Below are positions 42,560 through 51,474 of a stretch of 64,000 nt of DNA, one piece after another. The translations under genes were made by a program, and so were the position numbers. The DNA comes from Lichenicoccus sp964247695. Lineage in GTDB: Bacteria; Pseudomonadota; Alphaproteobacteria; Acetobacterales; Acetobacteraceae. The notes under the pieces were generated by a model, which did no database searches, had not been told where the DNA came from, and worked only from the letters and a program-made list of their open reading frames with translations. Within the stretch, counting starts at the first letter, position 1, and every line of letters begins with the position of its first letter. Where the stretch lies: assembly GCA_964247695.1 (NCBI GenBank), contig CAXTVI010000016.1, positions 1 through 64,000 on the forward strand, given 5' to 3'.

Positions 42560-43689
42560 GCGGATGCGGATTGGCCCGGAGCGCGGCCTGGCGCAAGGGC
42601 ATCCCCGCGCATCGCCTCGAGCCGCCGCAACGCGGGCTCGATATCGAACAGCCGCGCACGGGCCCGTGCGCGTTCGGAGAGACTGGCCTGGAGCGCCATG
42701 TCGCCGGTCAGTTGCAGCAGGGCAGCCTCCAACTGCTCCGGCTCGGCGCGCAGGGCAGCATCGCCCACCACCTCGATCAGCCCGGGGCGCGGCGAGACGA
42801 TCAGCGCGGCGCCGCAGCCCATCGCCTCCAGGGCGGTCATCCCGAACGGCTCCTGCCAACGGCTGGGCACGACCACGATCGCCGCCCGCGCCATGGCCTC
42901 GAGCACCGCCCGGTGCGGCTGGTGACCGTGCATCACGATCCCGGCCGCCGCGGCGCGGGGACGCAGGGCGGCCAGGAACGGTGTGTCCGGCGCATCCACG
43001 CAGAAGCGGTCGCCGCCGATGATCGCCGCCCGCCAGCCCGGGCGTTGCGGCAAGACCTGCGCGCAGGCGGCCACAAAGGCGTCCGCACCCTTGTCGGCGA
43101 CCACGCGCCCGGCGAACAGGATCAGCGACTCGCGCTCAGGCATCGGCGGCGGCAGGGCAGCGACGTCGATGCAGTTCGGCAGCACCCGCACATCGGCACC
43201 TGGTGCCAGACCTTCGACGAAGCGTCCGCGCAACCACTCCGAGACGCACCCCACCCCCATGCGCCGCAGCAGAGCCGCGCGCTCCCGGGCGGTCCGCGCT
43301 CGGCGCATTGCCTGCGGGTCGTTGTGCAGGATGAGGGTCAGCGGGATGCGGGGGAAGCGTCGCGCGAGGTACCGGGCGATCTCGGGGCGGTTATGCACCT
43401 CGATCAGGACAGGGCTCAGCCGGCGCAGGGCCGCGGCTACGGCGGCGGCAAAGCGCAGCGGACCTAGCAGCGGCCATGCGACCGGCCGTGCCGGGAAATA
43501 CCGGCGTCCCGCGAACGGGGCGGTCGCAAGCGGCGCGCCGACGATGCAGTCCTCAGGCAAGCTGACCCGGTGCACCAGCAGCCCGATCGCCCCCACCGCG
43601 TCCGGCGAGAAGCCTTCGCGCGGCGGCAGCACCACCGCGACCGGCCCGGGCGCTGTCAGGCGACGGTTTCGTACTTGTCGAGCCGCCAT
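42556..43689 (-). CDS. Glycosyltransferase family 4
   Basis: 377 residues with a GT-B fold. The acceptor domain has VAVVLPPREGFSPDAVGAI and LIEVHNRPEIARYLA; the donor domain has ESLILFAGRVVADKGADAFV, RAAIIGGDRF, MHGHQPHRAVLEAM and VVPSRWQEPFGMTALEAMGCGAALIVS with the conserved E-x7-E pair. Probably builds the glycan handled by the overlapping ligase/polymerase gene. I chose ATG 43689, which overlaps the GST gene by 34 bp; in-frame GTGs about 40-50 nt downstream are alternatives. Confidence 0.85.
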   Translation of the reverse strand: MAARQVRNRRLTAPGPVAVVLPPREGFSPDAVGAIGLLVHRVSLPEDCIVGAPLATAPFAGRRYFPARPVAWPLLGPLRFAAAVAAALRRLSPVLIEVHNRPEIARYLARRFPRIPLTLILHNDPQAMRRARTARERAALLRRMGVGCVSEWLRGRFVEGLAPGADVRVLPNCIDVAALPPPMPERESLILFAGRVVADKGADAFVAACAQVLPQRPGWRAAIIGGDRFCVDAPDTPFLAALRPRAAAAGIVMHGHQPHRAVLEAMARAAIVVVPSRWQEPFGMTALEAMGCGAALIVSPRPGLIEVVGDAALRAEPEQLEAALLQLTGDMALQASLSERARARARLFDIEPALRRLEAMRGDALAPGRAPGQSASA

Positions 43690-44303
43690 GCAGCCGGTTC
43701 CAGCGCCGCCTCGTCGTACCAGCGCTGCATCAGCGGGTGCGCCCGCACCCGGTCGCGATAGGCGCTCGCCGGCTCGCCAAGCGGCACGGCATAGGACAGC
43801 AGGCGGGAGACCACCGGGGCGAACATCGCATCCGCGATCCCGAAGCTTGCGCCGTACAGGAACGGGCCGCCTGCCTCGCTCCAGATCGCCTCGATCCGGG
43901 CGATGTCGGCGGCAACCTCGCCCGGCACGCCGCCGGCCAGCGGCCGCGCCTCGCGGCCGCAATTCATCGGCATGGCGATGCGCAGCGCCCGGAAGCCGCC
44001 ATGCATCTCGCTGGCGACGCTGCGGGCCTGCGCGCGCAGGATCGGCTCCGATGGCCACAGGCCGGGTGCCTGCTCGGCACAATACTCGCCGATCGCCAGG
44101 CTCTCCCAGATCCGAGCCCCACGGTGCTCGAGATACGGCACCAGGCCGTTCGGCGTGGCCTGTGCAATCGCCTCGGTGCGGCCGCCGGCGATCGGGATCA
44201 CCTGTTCCTCGACATCCAGACCGGCGAGGTGCACCGCCAGCCAGCCACGCAGCGACCAGGAGGAGTAGCGCCTGGTGCCGATGACAAGTCGTCCGTCCGC
44301 CAT
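43656..44303 (-). CDS. Glutathione S-transferase family protein
   Basis: 215 residues. Thioredoxin-like N-terminal domain (LVIGTRRYSSWSLRGWLAVHL) with the SSWS region where the active-site Ser/Tyr lies; the cis-Pro is in PNGLVPYLE and the glutathione Glu-Ser pair in IWESLAIGEY. The helical C-terminal domain (about 90-210) includes GGPFLYGASFGIADAMFAPV, the N-capping-box segment. Substrate unknown. GGGAGG precedes the ATG. 15 bp downstream of mnmA on the same strand. Confidence 0.9.
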   Translation of the reverse strand: MADGRLVIGTRRYSSWSLRGWLAVHLAGLDVEEQVIPIAGGRTEAIAQATPNGLVPYLEHRGARIWESLAIGEYCAEQAPGLWPSEPILRAQARSVASEMHGGFRALRIAMPMNCGREARPLAGGVPGEVAADIARIEAIWSEAGGPFLYGASFGIADAMFAPVVSRLLSYAVPLGEPASAYRDRVRAHPLMQRWYDEAALEPAAWRLDKYETVA

Positions 44304-44318
44304 GTCGTCCCTCCCGGC

Positions 44319-45398
44319 TCAGCTATCGTCGCGCCGGATGAAGCCGCCGCCCAGAACGCGGGTACCGTCATACAGCACGCAGGCCTGCCCGGGGGCTGCC
44401 AAGCTGGCCTGATCGAGCAGCACGTCGGCCCCGTCCGGTGTGGCCAAGACCGTGGCCGGCCGCACGCTCTCGCGCGCCCGCAACTGCACGGTGCAGCGCA
44501 GCTCTCCGGACGGCGGCTCGATCAGCCAGTTCATCCCGCGCAGCCGCAACGCCATCCGTCCAGCGCCATCCCGGCGCGGACCGACCACCACGCGCCGGCT
44601 GCCCGGCTCGACGCGCACCACCTGCTGGCGGATGCCGCCCTGCATCGCGGCAGCACCGAGACGCTTGCCCTGGCCGATCGTATAGCGCGCGATGCCCTGG
44701 TGCCGTCCGAGCACGTGGCCCTCCTCCCCCACGATCTCGCCGCCGCCGGCGATCTCCGGGCGCAGGCGCTCGACCATCCCCGCATAGTGCTCGCCCCCCG
44801 GAACGAAGCACAGATCCTGGCTGTCCGGCTTGGCCGCAACCGTCAGCCCCAGCCGCTGCGCCTCGGCGCGCACCGCCGCCTTGTCCGGCATCTCGCCGAG
44901 CGGGAAGCGCAGGTAGCCGAGTTGCGCCGCCGTGGTCGCGAACAGGAACCAGCTCTGATCGCGATCGGCATCGAGCGGCCGGTGCAGCTCGACGCCTCGC
45001 GTGGTCTCGATGCGCCGCACGTAGTGCCCGGTCGCCATGGCCTCCGCTCCAAGCTCGCGCGCCAGGCCGAGCAGGTCGGTGAACTTCACCCCCATGTTGC
45101 ACTGCACGCACGGCACCGGCGTCTCGCCGCTGGCGTAGCTGTCGGCGAAGTTGCCGATCACGCTGTCGCGGAAGCGCCGCTCTGCGTCGATGACGTAGTG
45201 CGCGAAGCCGAGCCGCTCGGCGACGCGCTTGGCATCGCGTATGTCGCGCCCGGCACAGCAGGCGCCGGCCTTGGCGTCGCCCTCGCGCACATCATAGAGC
45301 TGCAGGGTCGCACCGATCACCTCGTGGCCGGCCGCGGCCAGCGTCGCCGCCACGACGGAGCTGTCGACGCCTCCCGACATGGCAACCAGGATGCGCAT
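44319..45398 (-). CDS. mnmA: tRNA-specific 2-thiouridylase
   Basis: 359 residues. Adenylates U34 of tRNA Lys, Glu and Gln and inserts sulfur. PP-loop VAMSGGVDSSVVAATL; the first catalytic Cys is in PVPCVQCNMGVKF and the second in AAKPDSQDLCFVPGGEHY; the beta-barrel C-terminal domain includes ARYTIGQGKRLG. Sulfur should come from the cysteine desulfurases encoded just upstream; the genes are packed on one strand (gap to ferredoxin 9 bp), linking sulfur donor and acceptor. Confidence 0.97.
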   Translation of the reverse strand: MRILVAMSGGVDSSVVAATLAAAGHEVIGATLQLYDVREGDAKAGACCAGRDIRDAKRVAERLGFAHYVIDAERRFRDSVIGNFADSYASGETPVPCVQCNMGVKFTDLLGLARELGAEAMATGHYVRRIETTRGVELHRPLDADRDQSWFLFATTAAQLGYLRFPLGEMPDKAAVRAEAQRLGLTVAAKPDSQDLCFVPGGEHYAGMVERLRPEIAGGGEIVGEEGHVLGRHQGIARYTIGQGKRLGAAAMQGGIRQQVVRVEPGSRRVVVGPRRDGAGRMALRLRGMNWLIEPPSGELRCTVQLRARESVRPATVLATPDGADVLLDQASLAAPGQACVLYDGTRVLGGGFIRRDDS

Positions 45399-45407
45399 CG
45401 GCGGCTG

Positions 45408-45722
45408 TCAGCCGGTGCGCGGCAGGCGGACGACCAGGCCGTCGAGCGCCTCGGTCATCACGATCTGGCAGCCGAGCCGCGAGGTCTTCTCCAGGCCGAA
45501 GGCGAGGTCGAGCATGTCCTCCTCGTCCTCGGTGGCGTCGGCAAGCCTGCCGATCCAGGCCGGGTCGATGACGACATGGCAGGTGGCGCAGGCCAGCGAG
45601 CCCTCGCAGGCGCCTTCGAGGTCGACGCCGTGGCGATGCGCGATCTCCAGCACGGAGAGCCCGAGCGGCGCCTCCACCTCGCGCACGCCGCCATCACGCT
45701 CGACAAAGGTCATCTTTGGCAT
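45408..45722 (-). CDS. [2Fe-2S] ferredoxin, adrenodoxin/Isc type
   Basis: 104 residues. Cluster ligands are in CEGSLACATC (C-x5-C-x2-C) and a fourth Cys in SRLGCQIVM, the vertebrate-type/IscFdx spacing. An acidic patch (DATEDEEDMLDLAFG) is the usual partner-docking surface. Its start lies inside the preceding desulfurase gene (13-bp overlap), so it is translated with it and likely supplies electrons for Fe-S assembly or sulfur transfer. Confidence 0.95.
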   Translation of the reverse strand: MPKMTFVERDGGVREVEAPLGLSVLEIAHRHGVDLEGACEGSLACATCHVVIDPAWIGRLADATEDEEDMLDLAFGLEKTSRLGCQIVMTEALDGLVVRLPRTG

Positions 45723-46888
45723 TCAGGCATCTCGGCAGCGTGGTCGGTTGCGGTCTTGGCATAGGCGCACAACAGGATCGCCGCCGCCTGCTCCAGGTCG
45801 GCCGGTGAGGTAAAGCGTCCGATCGCGAGGCGCAAGCTTCGTGCCGCCTGCGCCCGGCTCAACCCCATCTCCTGCAGCACCGAGGATGGTTCCACCGAGG
45901 CGGACGAACACGCCGAGCCGGTGGACAGGCACAGCTCCGGCGCTGCCTGGATGATCGCCTGCGCGTCGCTTGCCGGAAACCGCAGGTTGAGGTTGCCGGG
46001 AATGCGGTGTGTCATGCTGCCATTCACGGCGAGATCCGGGATGCCGTGCCGCAGCCGCTCGAGCAACCGGTCGCGTAGCGAGCCGAGCCGGATCGTCTCG
46101 TCGGCCAGCTCGTCCACCGCGATCTCCGCCGCCCGGCCGAAGCCCACCACCAGCGGCACCGGCAGCGTGCCCGAGCGCAGCCCGCGCTCCTGGCCGCCGC
46201 CCGAGAGCAGCGGCTGGAGGCGCACGCGCGGCCGGCGCCGGACATACAGCGCGCCGACGCCCTTCGGGCCGTACAGCTTGTGGGCGCTGACGGAGGCGAG
46301 ATCGAGATCGAGCGCCGCGACATCGACGGCGACCTTGCCCGCCGCCTGGGCCAGGTCGGAATGCAGCAGCGCGCCCGCGGCGCGCGCGATCGGCGCGAGG
46401 CCGGCAAGGTCCTGGATCACCCCGGTCTCGTTGTTCACCGCCATGATGCTGACCAGCAGCGTCGGCGTGCGCAGCGCGTCGCGCAGCCGCTCGGGATCGA
46501 GCCTGCCATCCGCCCCGACCGGCAGCACCACCGGCTCGCACCCCTCGTCCGCAAGATCGCACACCGCCTGCAGCACGCAGGGATGCTCGGTGGCGAGTGT
46601 CACCACCCGGCGGCGCGGATCGCCGAATGCGCGCAGATGCCGCACAGCCCCCTTGATCGCAAGGTTGTTGCTCTCGGTGGCACCCGAGGTGAACACCAGC
46701 GCGCGCGGATCGGCGCCGAGCAGCCGGGCCACCGCCGCGCGCGCGAGATCGCAGGCGGTCTCCGCGTCGCGGCCCATCCAGTGCTCGGCGCTGTGCGCAT
46801 TGCCGTAGCGCACGCCGAAGAACGGCAGCATCGCATCGACCACCCGAGGATCGCATGGGGTCGTGGCCTGGTTGTCGAGATAGATCAT
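45710..46888 (-). CDS. Cysteine desulfurase (IscS/NifS family), second of a tandem pair
   Basis: 392 residues, PLP-dependent aminotransferase fold V. MIYLDNQATTPCDPRVVDAM at the N-terminus, FTSGATESNNLAIKG, HSDLAQAAGKVAVDV, the PLP lysine in SVSAHKLYGPKGVGAL, and the persulfide Cys in LCLSTGSACSSASVEPS. It fits the IscS-like group I. ATG 46888 overlaps the stop of the upstream desulfurase gene by ATGA. The tandem pair probably forms a heteromeric or specialised sulfur donor. Confidence 0.95.
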   Translation of the reverse strand: MIYLDNQATTPCDPRVVDAMLPFFGVRYGNAHSAEHWMGRDAETACDLARAAVARLLGADPRALVFTSGATESNNLAIKGAVRHLRAFGDPRRRVVTLATEHPCVLQAVCDLADEGCEPVVLPVGADGRLDPERLRDALRTPTLLVSIMAVNNETGVIQDLAGLAPIARAAGALLHSDLAQAAGKVAVDVAALDLDLASVSAHKLYGPKGVGALYVRRRPRVRLQPLLSGGGQERGLRSGTLPVPLVVGFGRAAEIAVDELADETIRLGSLRDRLLERLRHGIPDLAVNGSMTHRIPGNLNLRFPASDAQAIIQAAPELCLSTGSACSSASVEPSSVLQEMGLSRAQAARSLRLAIGRFTSPADLEQAAAILLCAYAKTATDHAAEMPECQR

Positions 46889-48027
46889 GACATGTGTGGT
46901 CCGGACCCGGTCGCCATGCGCCCGCTAGCCATGCTGATGTAGGCGGCGATGAACCCCTCGACAGCCGCCTCCCGCACATCCCAGGGCAGCGACACCCGGA
47001 TCGCCTGGCCGGCCAGCGCACCCAAGCCCATCGCCTCCAGAACGTGCGAAGGCGCCACCTTGCCGGATGAGCAGGCGCTGCCCGCGGACACGCCATAGCC
47101 CGCGATGTCGAGCGCGATCAGTTGCGTCGCGGCGGCACGTCCCGGCAGGGCAAGGCAGGTGGTGTTGGGCAGCCGCGGCGCCGCGGCCCCGCAGGCCACC
47201 GCGCCGGCGGCGACGGCGGCCTGTTCGATCCGGTCGCGGAGGCGGCTCAGGCACGGCGTGGTCTCCGCCATGCCGGCGACCGCCGCCTGCGCCGCCGCCG
47301 CGAATCCAGCGATGGCGGGCAGCGCTGGTGTGCCGCCGCGTCGGCCCTGCTCCTGGCCACCGCCCAGGATCATCGGTGGCAGGCGGCCGCGCCGCGCATT
47401 GGCGAGCAACAAGGCGCCGGCGCCTTTCGGTCCGCCAAGCTTGTGCCCCGAGAGCGCCATGCTGTCGGCGCCGAGCGAGACCAGATCGAGCGGCAGCCGC
47501 CCGGCCGCCTGCACCGCATCGACATGAAGCCATGCGCCCTGTGCGCGGCAGATCTGCGCAACCTCCGCCACCGGGTGCAGCACGCCGGTCTCGTTGTTGG
47601 CCAGCATCAGGCACACCAGCGACGGCCCTGACTCTGCCGCAAGTGCTGCCGCCAGCGTTTCGGGATCGAGGCGGCCGTTTGGCTGCACGGCAAGCACACG
47701 CGCATCGGCGGGTGCCGAATGCCGGATCGCGTCATGTTCGGTAGCGCCATACAGGACCGGCCGCACGACGCCGTGCAGGGCGAGCGCATTCGCCTCGGTG
47801 CCGCCTGACGTGAACACGACATCGTCGACATCTGCCCCGAACAGAGCGGCAAGACTCTCGCGCGCCGCCTCCAGTGCGGCGCGGGCGGCGCGCCCGGCGC
47901 GATGCATCGAAGCCGGGTTGCCGGCGAGGTGTGCGGCGGCGGCGGCGGCGTCCAGCGCAGCATGCCGCGGGCTCTCCGACGCATTCGCGTCCAACAGCGT
48001 AAATAATCCGTTAGAACACTTGTCCAT
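46885..48027 (-). CDS. Cysteine desulfurase (NifS-like), first of a tandem pair
   Basis: 380 residues from ATG 48027 (GGGA 5 nt upstream). It begins MDKCSNGLFTLLDANASESP, then VVFTSGGTEANALALHG, HVDAVQAAGRLPLDL, the PLP lysine in ALSGHKLGGPKGAGALL and the persulfide Cys in VSAGSACSSGKVAPS. The usual YLD-N-A-A-T-T start is changed to LLDANASES, and this copy is clearly diverged from its neighbour. First gene of the minus-strand desulfurase-desulfurase-ferredoxin-mnmA-GST series. Confidence 0.93.
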   Translation of the reverse strand: MDKCSNGLFTLLDANASESPRHAALDAAAAAAHLAGNPASMHRAGRAARAALEAARESLAALFGADVDDVVFTSGGTEANALALHGVVRPVLYGATEHDAIRHSAPADARVLAVQPNGRLDPETLAAALAAESGPSLVCLMLANNETGVLHPVAEVAQICRAQGAWLHVDAVQAAGRLPLDLVSLGADSMALSGHKLGGPKGAGALLLANARRGRLPPMILGGGQEQGRRGGTPALPAIAGFAAAAQAAVAGMAETTPCLSRLRDRIEQAAVAAGAVACGAAAPRLPNTTCLALPGRAAATQLIALDIAGYGVSAGSACSSGKVAPSHVLEAMGLGALAGQAIRVSLPWDVREAAVEGFIAAYISMASGRMATGSGPHMS

Positions 48028-48542
48028 AGCTGTCCCAGAAATGATCGAACACTGGATGAACAAGGGCCGTTGCAACGGTATCACAATCCCGTGTTCTCCA
48101 TTTCAGCGCCGCTGTGCCGCTTGGCCATTGATTTCAGTGTAAATCGGCCGCTCCCGCCGCTATACAGTCGCAAACGTGTTGTCCGCGGGCCAATTTTGCA
48201 GCGTGGAGTCGCACGAAAAGGACCCAGGTTCATGACCTTCCGATCTGCGGAGCCGCGACTGATTCGCCCATCGCGGGCGAAACTCGTCCTGACGCACACC
48301 TGCACCGACAACTGGGCAATTTGAAAGCTCCGGTCGTTGCGCCATATACAGCCTCCCCGTCGCGAGCGGTGTCCCACGGCATGCTGCACGCGGTAACTCC
48401 AGGTTAATCCGGCGACTGGCCGGCTGGCCACGACACTCTCCTGAAGGCGGACGCATGGCGGGGCATCGCCGGCGTCCGAATTGCGTTGCAACAAAGCTTG
48501 CGCCCATGCCTGGAGGCGGAGCGAGAAGAATAGTGGGACAAG
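48028..48542. other. 515-bp divergent intergenic region between desulfurase and hydrolase genes
   Basis: Lower in GC than its surroundings and without codon-like protein frames on either strand. It must hold the promoters of both divergent units. One sigma70-like candidate is listed separately. No Rrf2/IscR-type dyad, tRNA or recognisable RNA fold was seen; a small RNA cannot be excluded. Confidence 0.5.
48321..48350 (+). promoter_or_regulatory. Candidate sigma70 promoter upstream of the alpha/beta hydrolase
   Basis: TTGAAA (48321-48326) and TATACA (48345-48350) are separated by 18 nt. It would give a leader of roughly 185 nt before the ATG at 48543. Confidence 0.4.
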
Positions 48543-49208
48543 ATGCCTGAGGTGATGTTCGCTGGTCCTGACGGCCGGCTCGAAGGACGCTACCACCACT
48601 CCAGCGAGCCGAACGCGCCGCTTGCTCTCATCATGCATCCGCATCCGCTGCATGGCGGGACCATGAACAATCGCATCACCTATGCGATGTACCGGGCCTT
48701 CGAGAAGCTCGGCTTCTCGGTCATGCGCTTCAACTTCCGTGGCGTCGGCCGTTCGCAGGGCCGCTATGACGGCGGCATCGGCGAAATCAGCGACGCCGCG
48801 GGCGCGCTCGACTGGATGCAGATGGTCAACCCGAACTCGAGCGGACTCTGGATTTCCGGATACTCGTTCGGTGCCTTTGTCGGCATGCAGTTGCTGATGC
48901 GGCGTCCGGAAGTGTCCGGCTGGGTCAGCGTTGCACCCCCCGCGAACCATTATGATTTCGGCTTCCTCGCTCCGTGCCCGTGCGGTGGCCTGATGCTGCA
49001 TGGCGACGCCGACGAGCTGGTGCCGGAGCCCGCGGTCCGCAAGCTGGTGGACAAGCTGAACACCCAGAAGGGCGTGCAGGTCGATTATCGCGTCTATGCC
49101 GGCGCCGACCATGTGTTTGCCAATCATGCAGACCACGTCTCTGAAGCCATCGACGACTATGTCGGCCGCGTCGTCGCCCGCAAGACCATGGCGCTCGCCG
49201 CCGACTGA
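48543..49208 (+). CDS. Alpha/beta hydrolase
   Basis: 221 residues. ALIMHPHPLHGGTMNNRITYA at the N-terminus, FNFRGVGRSQGRYDGG, the nucleophile elbow SGYSFGAFVGMQ (Ser in GYSFG), LMLHGDADELVPE with the acid Asp and GADHVFANHADHV with the catalytic His. This is the short cytoplasmic type often located beside cysteine desulfurase operons in this class. Substrate unknown. Followed by a strong intrinsic terminator. Confidence 0.92.
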   Translation: MPEVMFAGPDGRLEGRYHHSSEPNAPLALIMHPHPLHGGTMNNRITYAMYRAFEKLGFSVMRFNFRGVGRSQGRYDGGIGEISDAAGALDWMQMVNPNSSGLWISGYSFGAFVGMQLLMRRPEVSGWVSVAPPANHYDFGFLAPCPCGGLMLHGDADELVPEPAVRKLVDKLNTQKGVQVDYRVYAGADHVFANHADHVSEAIDDYVGRVVARKTMALAAD

Positions 49209-49232
49209 GTCGCGCCCGCCCACTACATCTTG

Positions 49233-49264
49233 CGGCGCCGGAGTTTCTCCGGCGCCGTTTTCTT
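49233..49264 (+). terminator. Intrinsic terminator of the alpha/beta hydrolase gene
   Basis: CGGCGCCGGAG-TTT-CTCCGGCGCCG makes a perfect 11-bp stem with a 3-nt loop, followed by TTTTCTT. It lies 24 bp after the stop codon; the best terminator in the window. Confidence 0.92.
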
Positions 49265-49379
49265 GTACATCCGCGGACACGCGACGCCGCATCGCTGGCG
49301 GCATGTGTTCGGCAAATGTCAGCGCCGCGTCGAGCACATGTCTGAAATTTCCGGAGCGGGTGAGGGTTTTACCTGCGCG

Positions 49380-50234
49380 TCATTGTGCGGCCGCCGCGAT
49401 CGCCAGATGCCAGAACCGTTCCGCCGACGCATCGAGCCTTTCCTCGGGACGGATCAGCACGATCTCGATCTCGATGGCGTGCGCGTCCTGCCTGACCAGG
49501 CGCCCCAGACGGAGATCCTCCTCGATCAGGCTTTCGGGCAGCCATGCCACGCCGCGCCCATCCTTCGCCATGGAGCGCAACGCCTCCGCCAGATGCGACG
49601 TGAAGACTGGCCTCGACCTCTGTCGAGGGTCTCGCCCGAGCACGCCGGCGACGATGCGCCCGAGGCCCGAAGACGCGCTGTAGGCCAATTCCCCCGTGCC
49701 GCCACCAGGTGCCGCGACCAGCGACAGCCGGTCGGTGCCGATCCGGACCGCGGTGAAGCCGGCGCGGTCGAGGCGGCCCTGCACCGCGGCGCTGCGGTGG
49801 CACAGCAGGAACTGCACCTGCCTGTCCAGCATCGCCTGCTCGCACGCCTGCAGATGGTCCGAGACCAAATTCAAGCCGAGCTGCAGTTGCGGCACCTCCA
49901 GGCGCCGAAGCCAGGCCGGAAGGAAGCTGAACGACAGCACATGCGTCGCGGCGAGGTTCAGGCCGGAGCCGCTCGCCCCCACCGCGCGCGTCTCCTCGCG
50001 TGCCGCCTGCAGGCGGCGCGTCACCTCCAGCGCCGCCGGCATGAAGTGCCGGCCCGCCTCGGTGAGCGCCACCGGCTGCGTGCCGCGGTCGAACAACGCG
50101 GCGCCGACCCACTCCTCCAGCGCGCGTATCCGCCGGCTCAGGCCGGGCTGGGTGACGTAGCGCCGCGCCGACGCCCGCGAGAAGTTGCCGGTCTCGGCCA
50201 GCGCCAGGAAATCCTGCAGCCAGCTCAGCTCCAT
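49380..50234 (-). CDS. LysR-family regulator, probably of D-tartrate utilisation
   Basis: 284 residues. The helix-turn-helix (about 1-60) reads MELSWLQDFLALAETGNFSR, ASARRYVTQPGLSRRIRALEE with the typical LysR pattern. The effector domain (about 88-284) includes DHLQACEQAML and GVAWLPESLIEEDL. ATG 50234 (GGGAG 9 nt upstream) fits the family N-terminus. It diverges from the tartrate dehydratase gene with a 74-bp gap, the standard layout for a LysR activator of its neighbour. Confidence 0.92.
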   Translation of the reverse strand: MELSWLQDFLALAETGNFSRASARRYVTQPGLSRRIRALEEWVGAALFDRGTQPVALTEAGRHFMPAALEVTRRLQAAREETRAVGASGSGLNLAATHVLSFSFLPAWLRRLEVPQLQLGLNLVSDHLQACEQAMLDRQVQFLLCHRSAAVQGRLDRAGFTAVRIGTDRLSLVAAPGGGTGELAYSASSGLGRIVAGVLGRDPRQRSRPVFTSHLAEALRSMAKDGRGVAWLPESLIEEDLRLGRLVRQDAHAIEIEIVLIRPEERLDASAERFWHLAIAAAAQ

Positions 50235-50249
50235 CCATGCGGCTCCCGC

Positions 50250-50272
50250 ATCATGCGATGACACATGGTGAT
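50250..50272. promoter_or_regulatory. Candidate LysR binding dyad
   Basis: ATCA (50250-50253) and TGAT (50269-50272) flank 15 nt in the LysR/dehydratase gap, a spacing compatible with a LysR T-N11-A site. Short arms make this weak evidence. Confidence 0.3.
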
Positions 50273-50308
50273 TGGCCGCCCCCGACGACGGCCTGTAGAG
50301 AACCCGCC

Positions 50309-51469
50309 ATGCGCATCCTCGACATCCGTGAAATCACCCAGCCCATCGCCTCGCCGATCCGCAACGCGTACATCGACTTCTCGAAGATGACGACCAGCCT
50401 GGTGGCGGTCGTCACCGACGTCGTCCGCGAGGGCCGCCGCGTGGTCGGGTACGGCTTCAACTCGAACGGCCGTTACGGCCAGGGCGGCCTGATACGCGAT
50501 CGCTTCGCCCCTCGCGTGCTCGAGGCCGATCCCGCCAGCCTGCACGACCCGACGTCGGAGAATCTCGATCCGGACCGGATCTGGTCCACCCTGATGCGCA
50601 ACGAGAAGCCGGGCGGCCACGGCGAACGCTCGGTGGCGGTCGGCACCATTGACATGGCGGTCTGGGACGCGGTGGCCAAGATCGCGGGAAAGTCGCTGTT
50701 CCGCCTGCTCGCCGAACGCCACGGCACCACCGCCGACCCACGCGTCTTCGTGTACGCGGCGGGCGGATACTACTATCCGGGCAAGGAACTCGAGGGGCTG
50801 CGCGCCGAGATGCGCTCCTATCTCGACCGCGGCTACACGGTCGTGAAGATGAAGATCGGCGGCGCCGACCTCGCCGAGGACCGCCGGCGGATCGAGGCCG
50901 TGCTGCAGGAGATCGGCTCCGCGCGGCTCGCCGTCGACGCCAACGGCCGCTTTGATCTCGCCACCGCGATCGCGTACGCGAAGATGCTGCGCGACTACCC
51001 GCTGTTCTGGTACGAGGAGGCCGGCGACCCGCTGGACTACGCGCTGCAGGCGGCGCTGGCCGAGCATTATCCCGGCTCGATGGCCACCGGCGAGAACCTG
51101 TTCAGCCACCAGGATGCCCGCAACCTGCTGCGCTATGGCGGCATGCGGCCCGACCGCGACTGGCTGCAGTTCGACTGCGCGCTGTCGTACGGACTGTGCG
51201 AATACCAGCGCACCCTTGGCATCCTGGCCGAGGCCGGATGGTCACCAAGGCGCTGCATTCCGCATGGCGGCCACCAGATGTCGCTCAACATCGCGGCCGG
51301 CCTGGGGCTCGGCGGCAACGAGAGCTATCCCGACCTGTTCCAGCCGTATGGCGGCTTCCCCGACGGCGTGCGGGTCGAGGACAGCCACATCGTGATGCCC
51401 GATCTGCCCGGCATCGGCTTCGAGGGCAAGTCCGACCTCGCCCGGGTGATGCGCGAACTCGCGGAGTAG
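50309..51469 (+). CDS. tarD: D(-)-tartrate dehydratase (enolase superfamily)
   Basis: 386 residues. Dehydrates D(-)-tartrate to oxaloacetate. The sequence recalls the characterised Bradyrhizobium D-tartrate dehydratase along nearly its whole length: RILDIREITQPIASPIRNAY, VVGYGFNSNGRYGQGGLIRD, NEKPGGHGERSVAVGTIDMA. Catalytic pieces are KMK (Lys180, Lys182), metal ligand Asp210 in VDANGRFD, Glu residues in YEEAGD and GENLFSHQDA, and His319 in IPHGGHQMS. ATG 50309 is the family N-terminus. It is followed after 5 nt by a dicarboxylate transporter gene. I rely on remembered family sequence, so a database comparison should confirm it. Confidence 0.92.
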   Translation: MRILDIREITQPIASPIRNAYIDFSKMTTSLVAVVTDVVREGRRVVGYGFNSNGRYGQGGLIRDRFAPRVLEADPASLHDPTSENLDPDRIWSTLMRNEKPGGHGERSVAVGTIDMAVWDAVAKIAGKSLFRLLAERHGTTADPRVFVYAAGGYYYPGKELEGLRAEMRSYLDRGYTVVKMKIGGADLAEDRRRIEAVLQEIGSARLAVDANGRFDLATAIAYAKMLRDYPLFWYEEAGDPLDYALQAALAEHYPGSMATGENLFSHQDARNLLRYGGMRPDRDWLQFDCALSYGLCEYQRTLGILAEAGWSPRRCIPHGGHQMSLNIAAGLGLGGNESYPDLFQPYGGFPDGVRVEDSHIVMPDLPGIGFEGKSDLARVMRELAE

Positions 51470-51474
51470 CATTG

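Noticed and set aside
48070..48507. Short frames on both strands in the gap between the desulfurase and hydrolase genes
   Set aside because: No ribosome site, no codon bias and no recognisable protein; more likely promoter and leader DNA.
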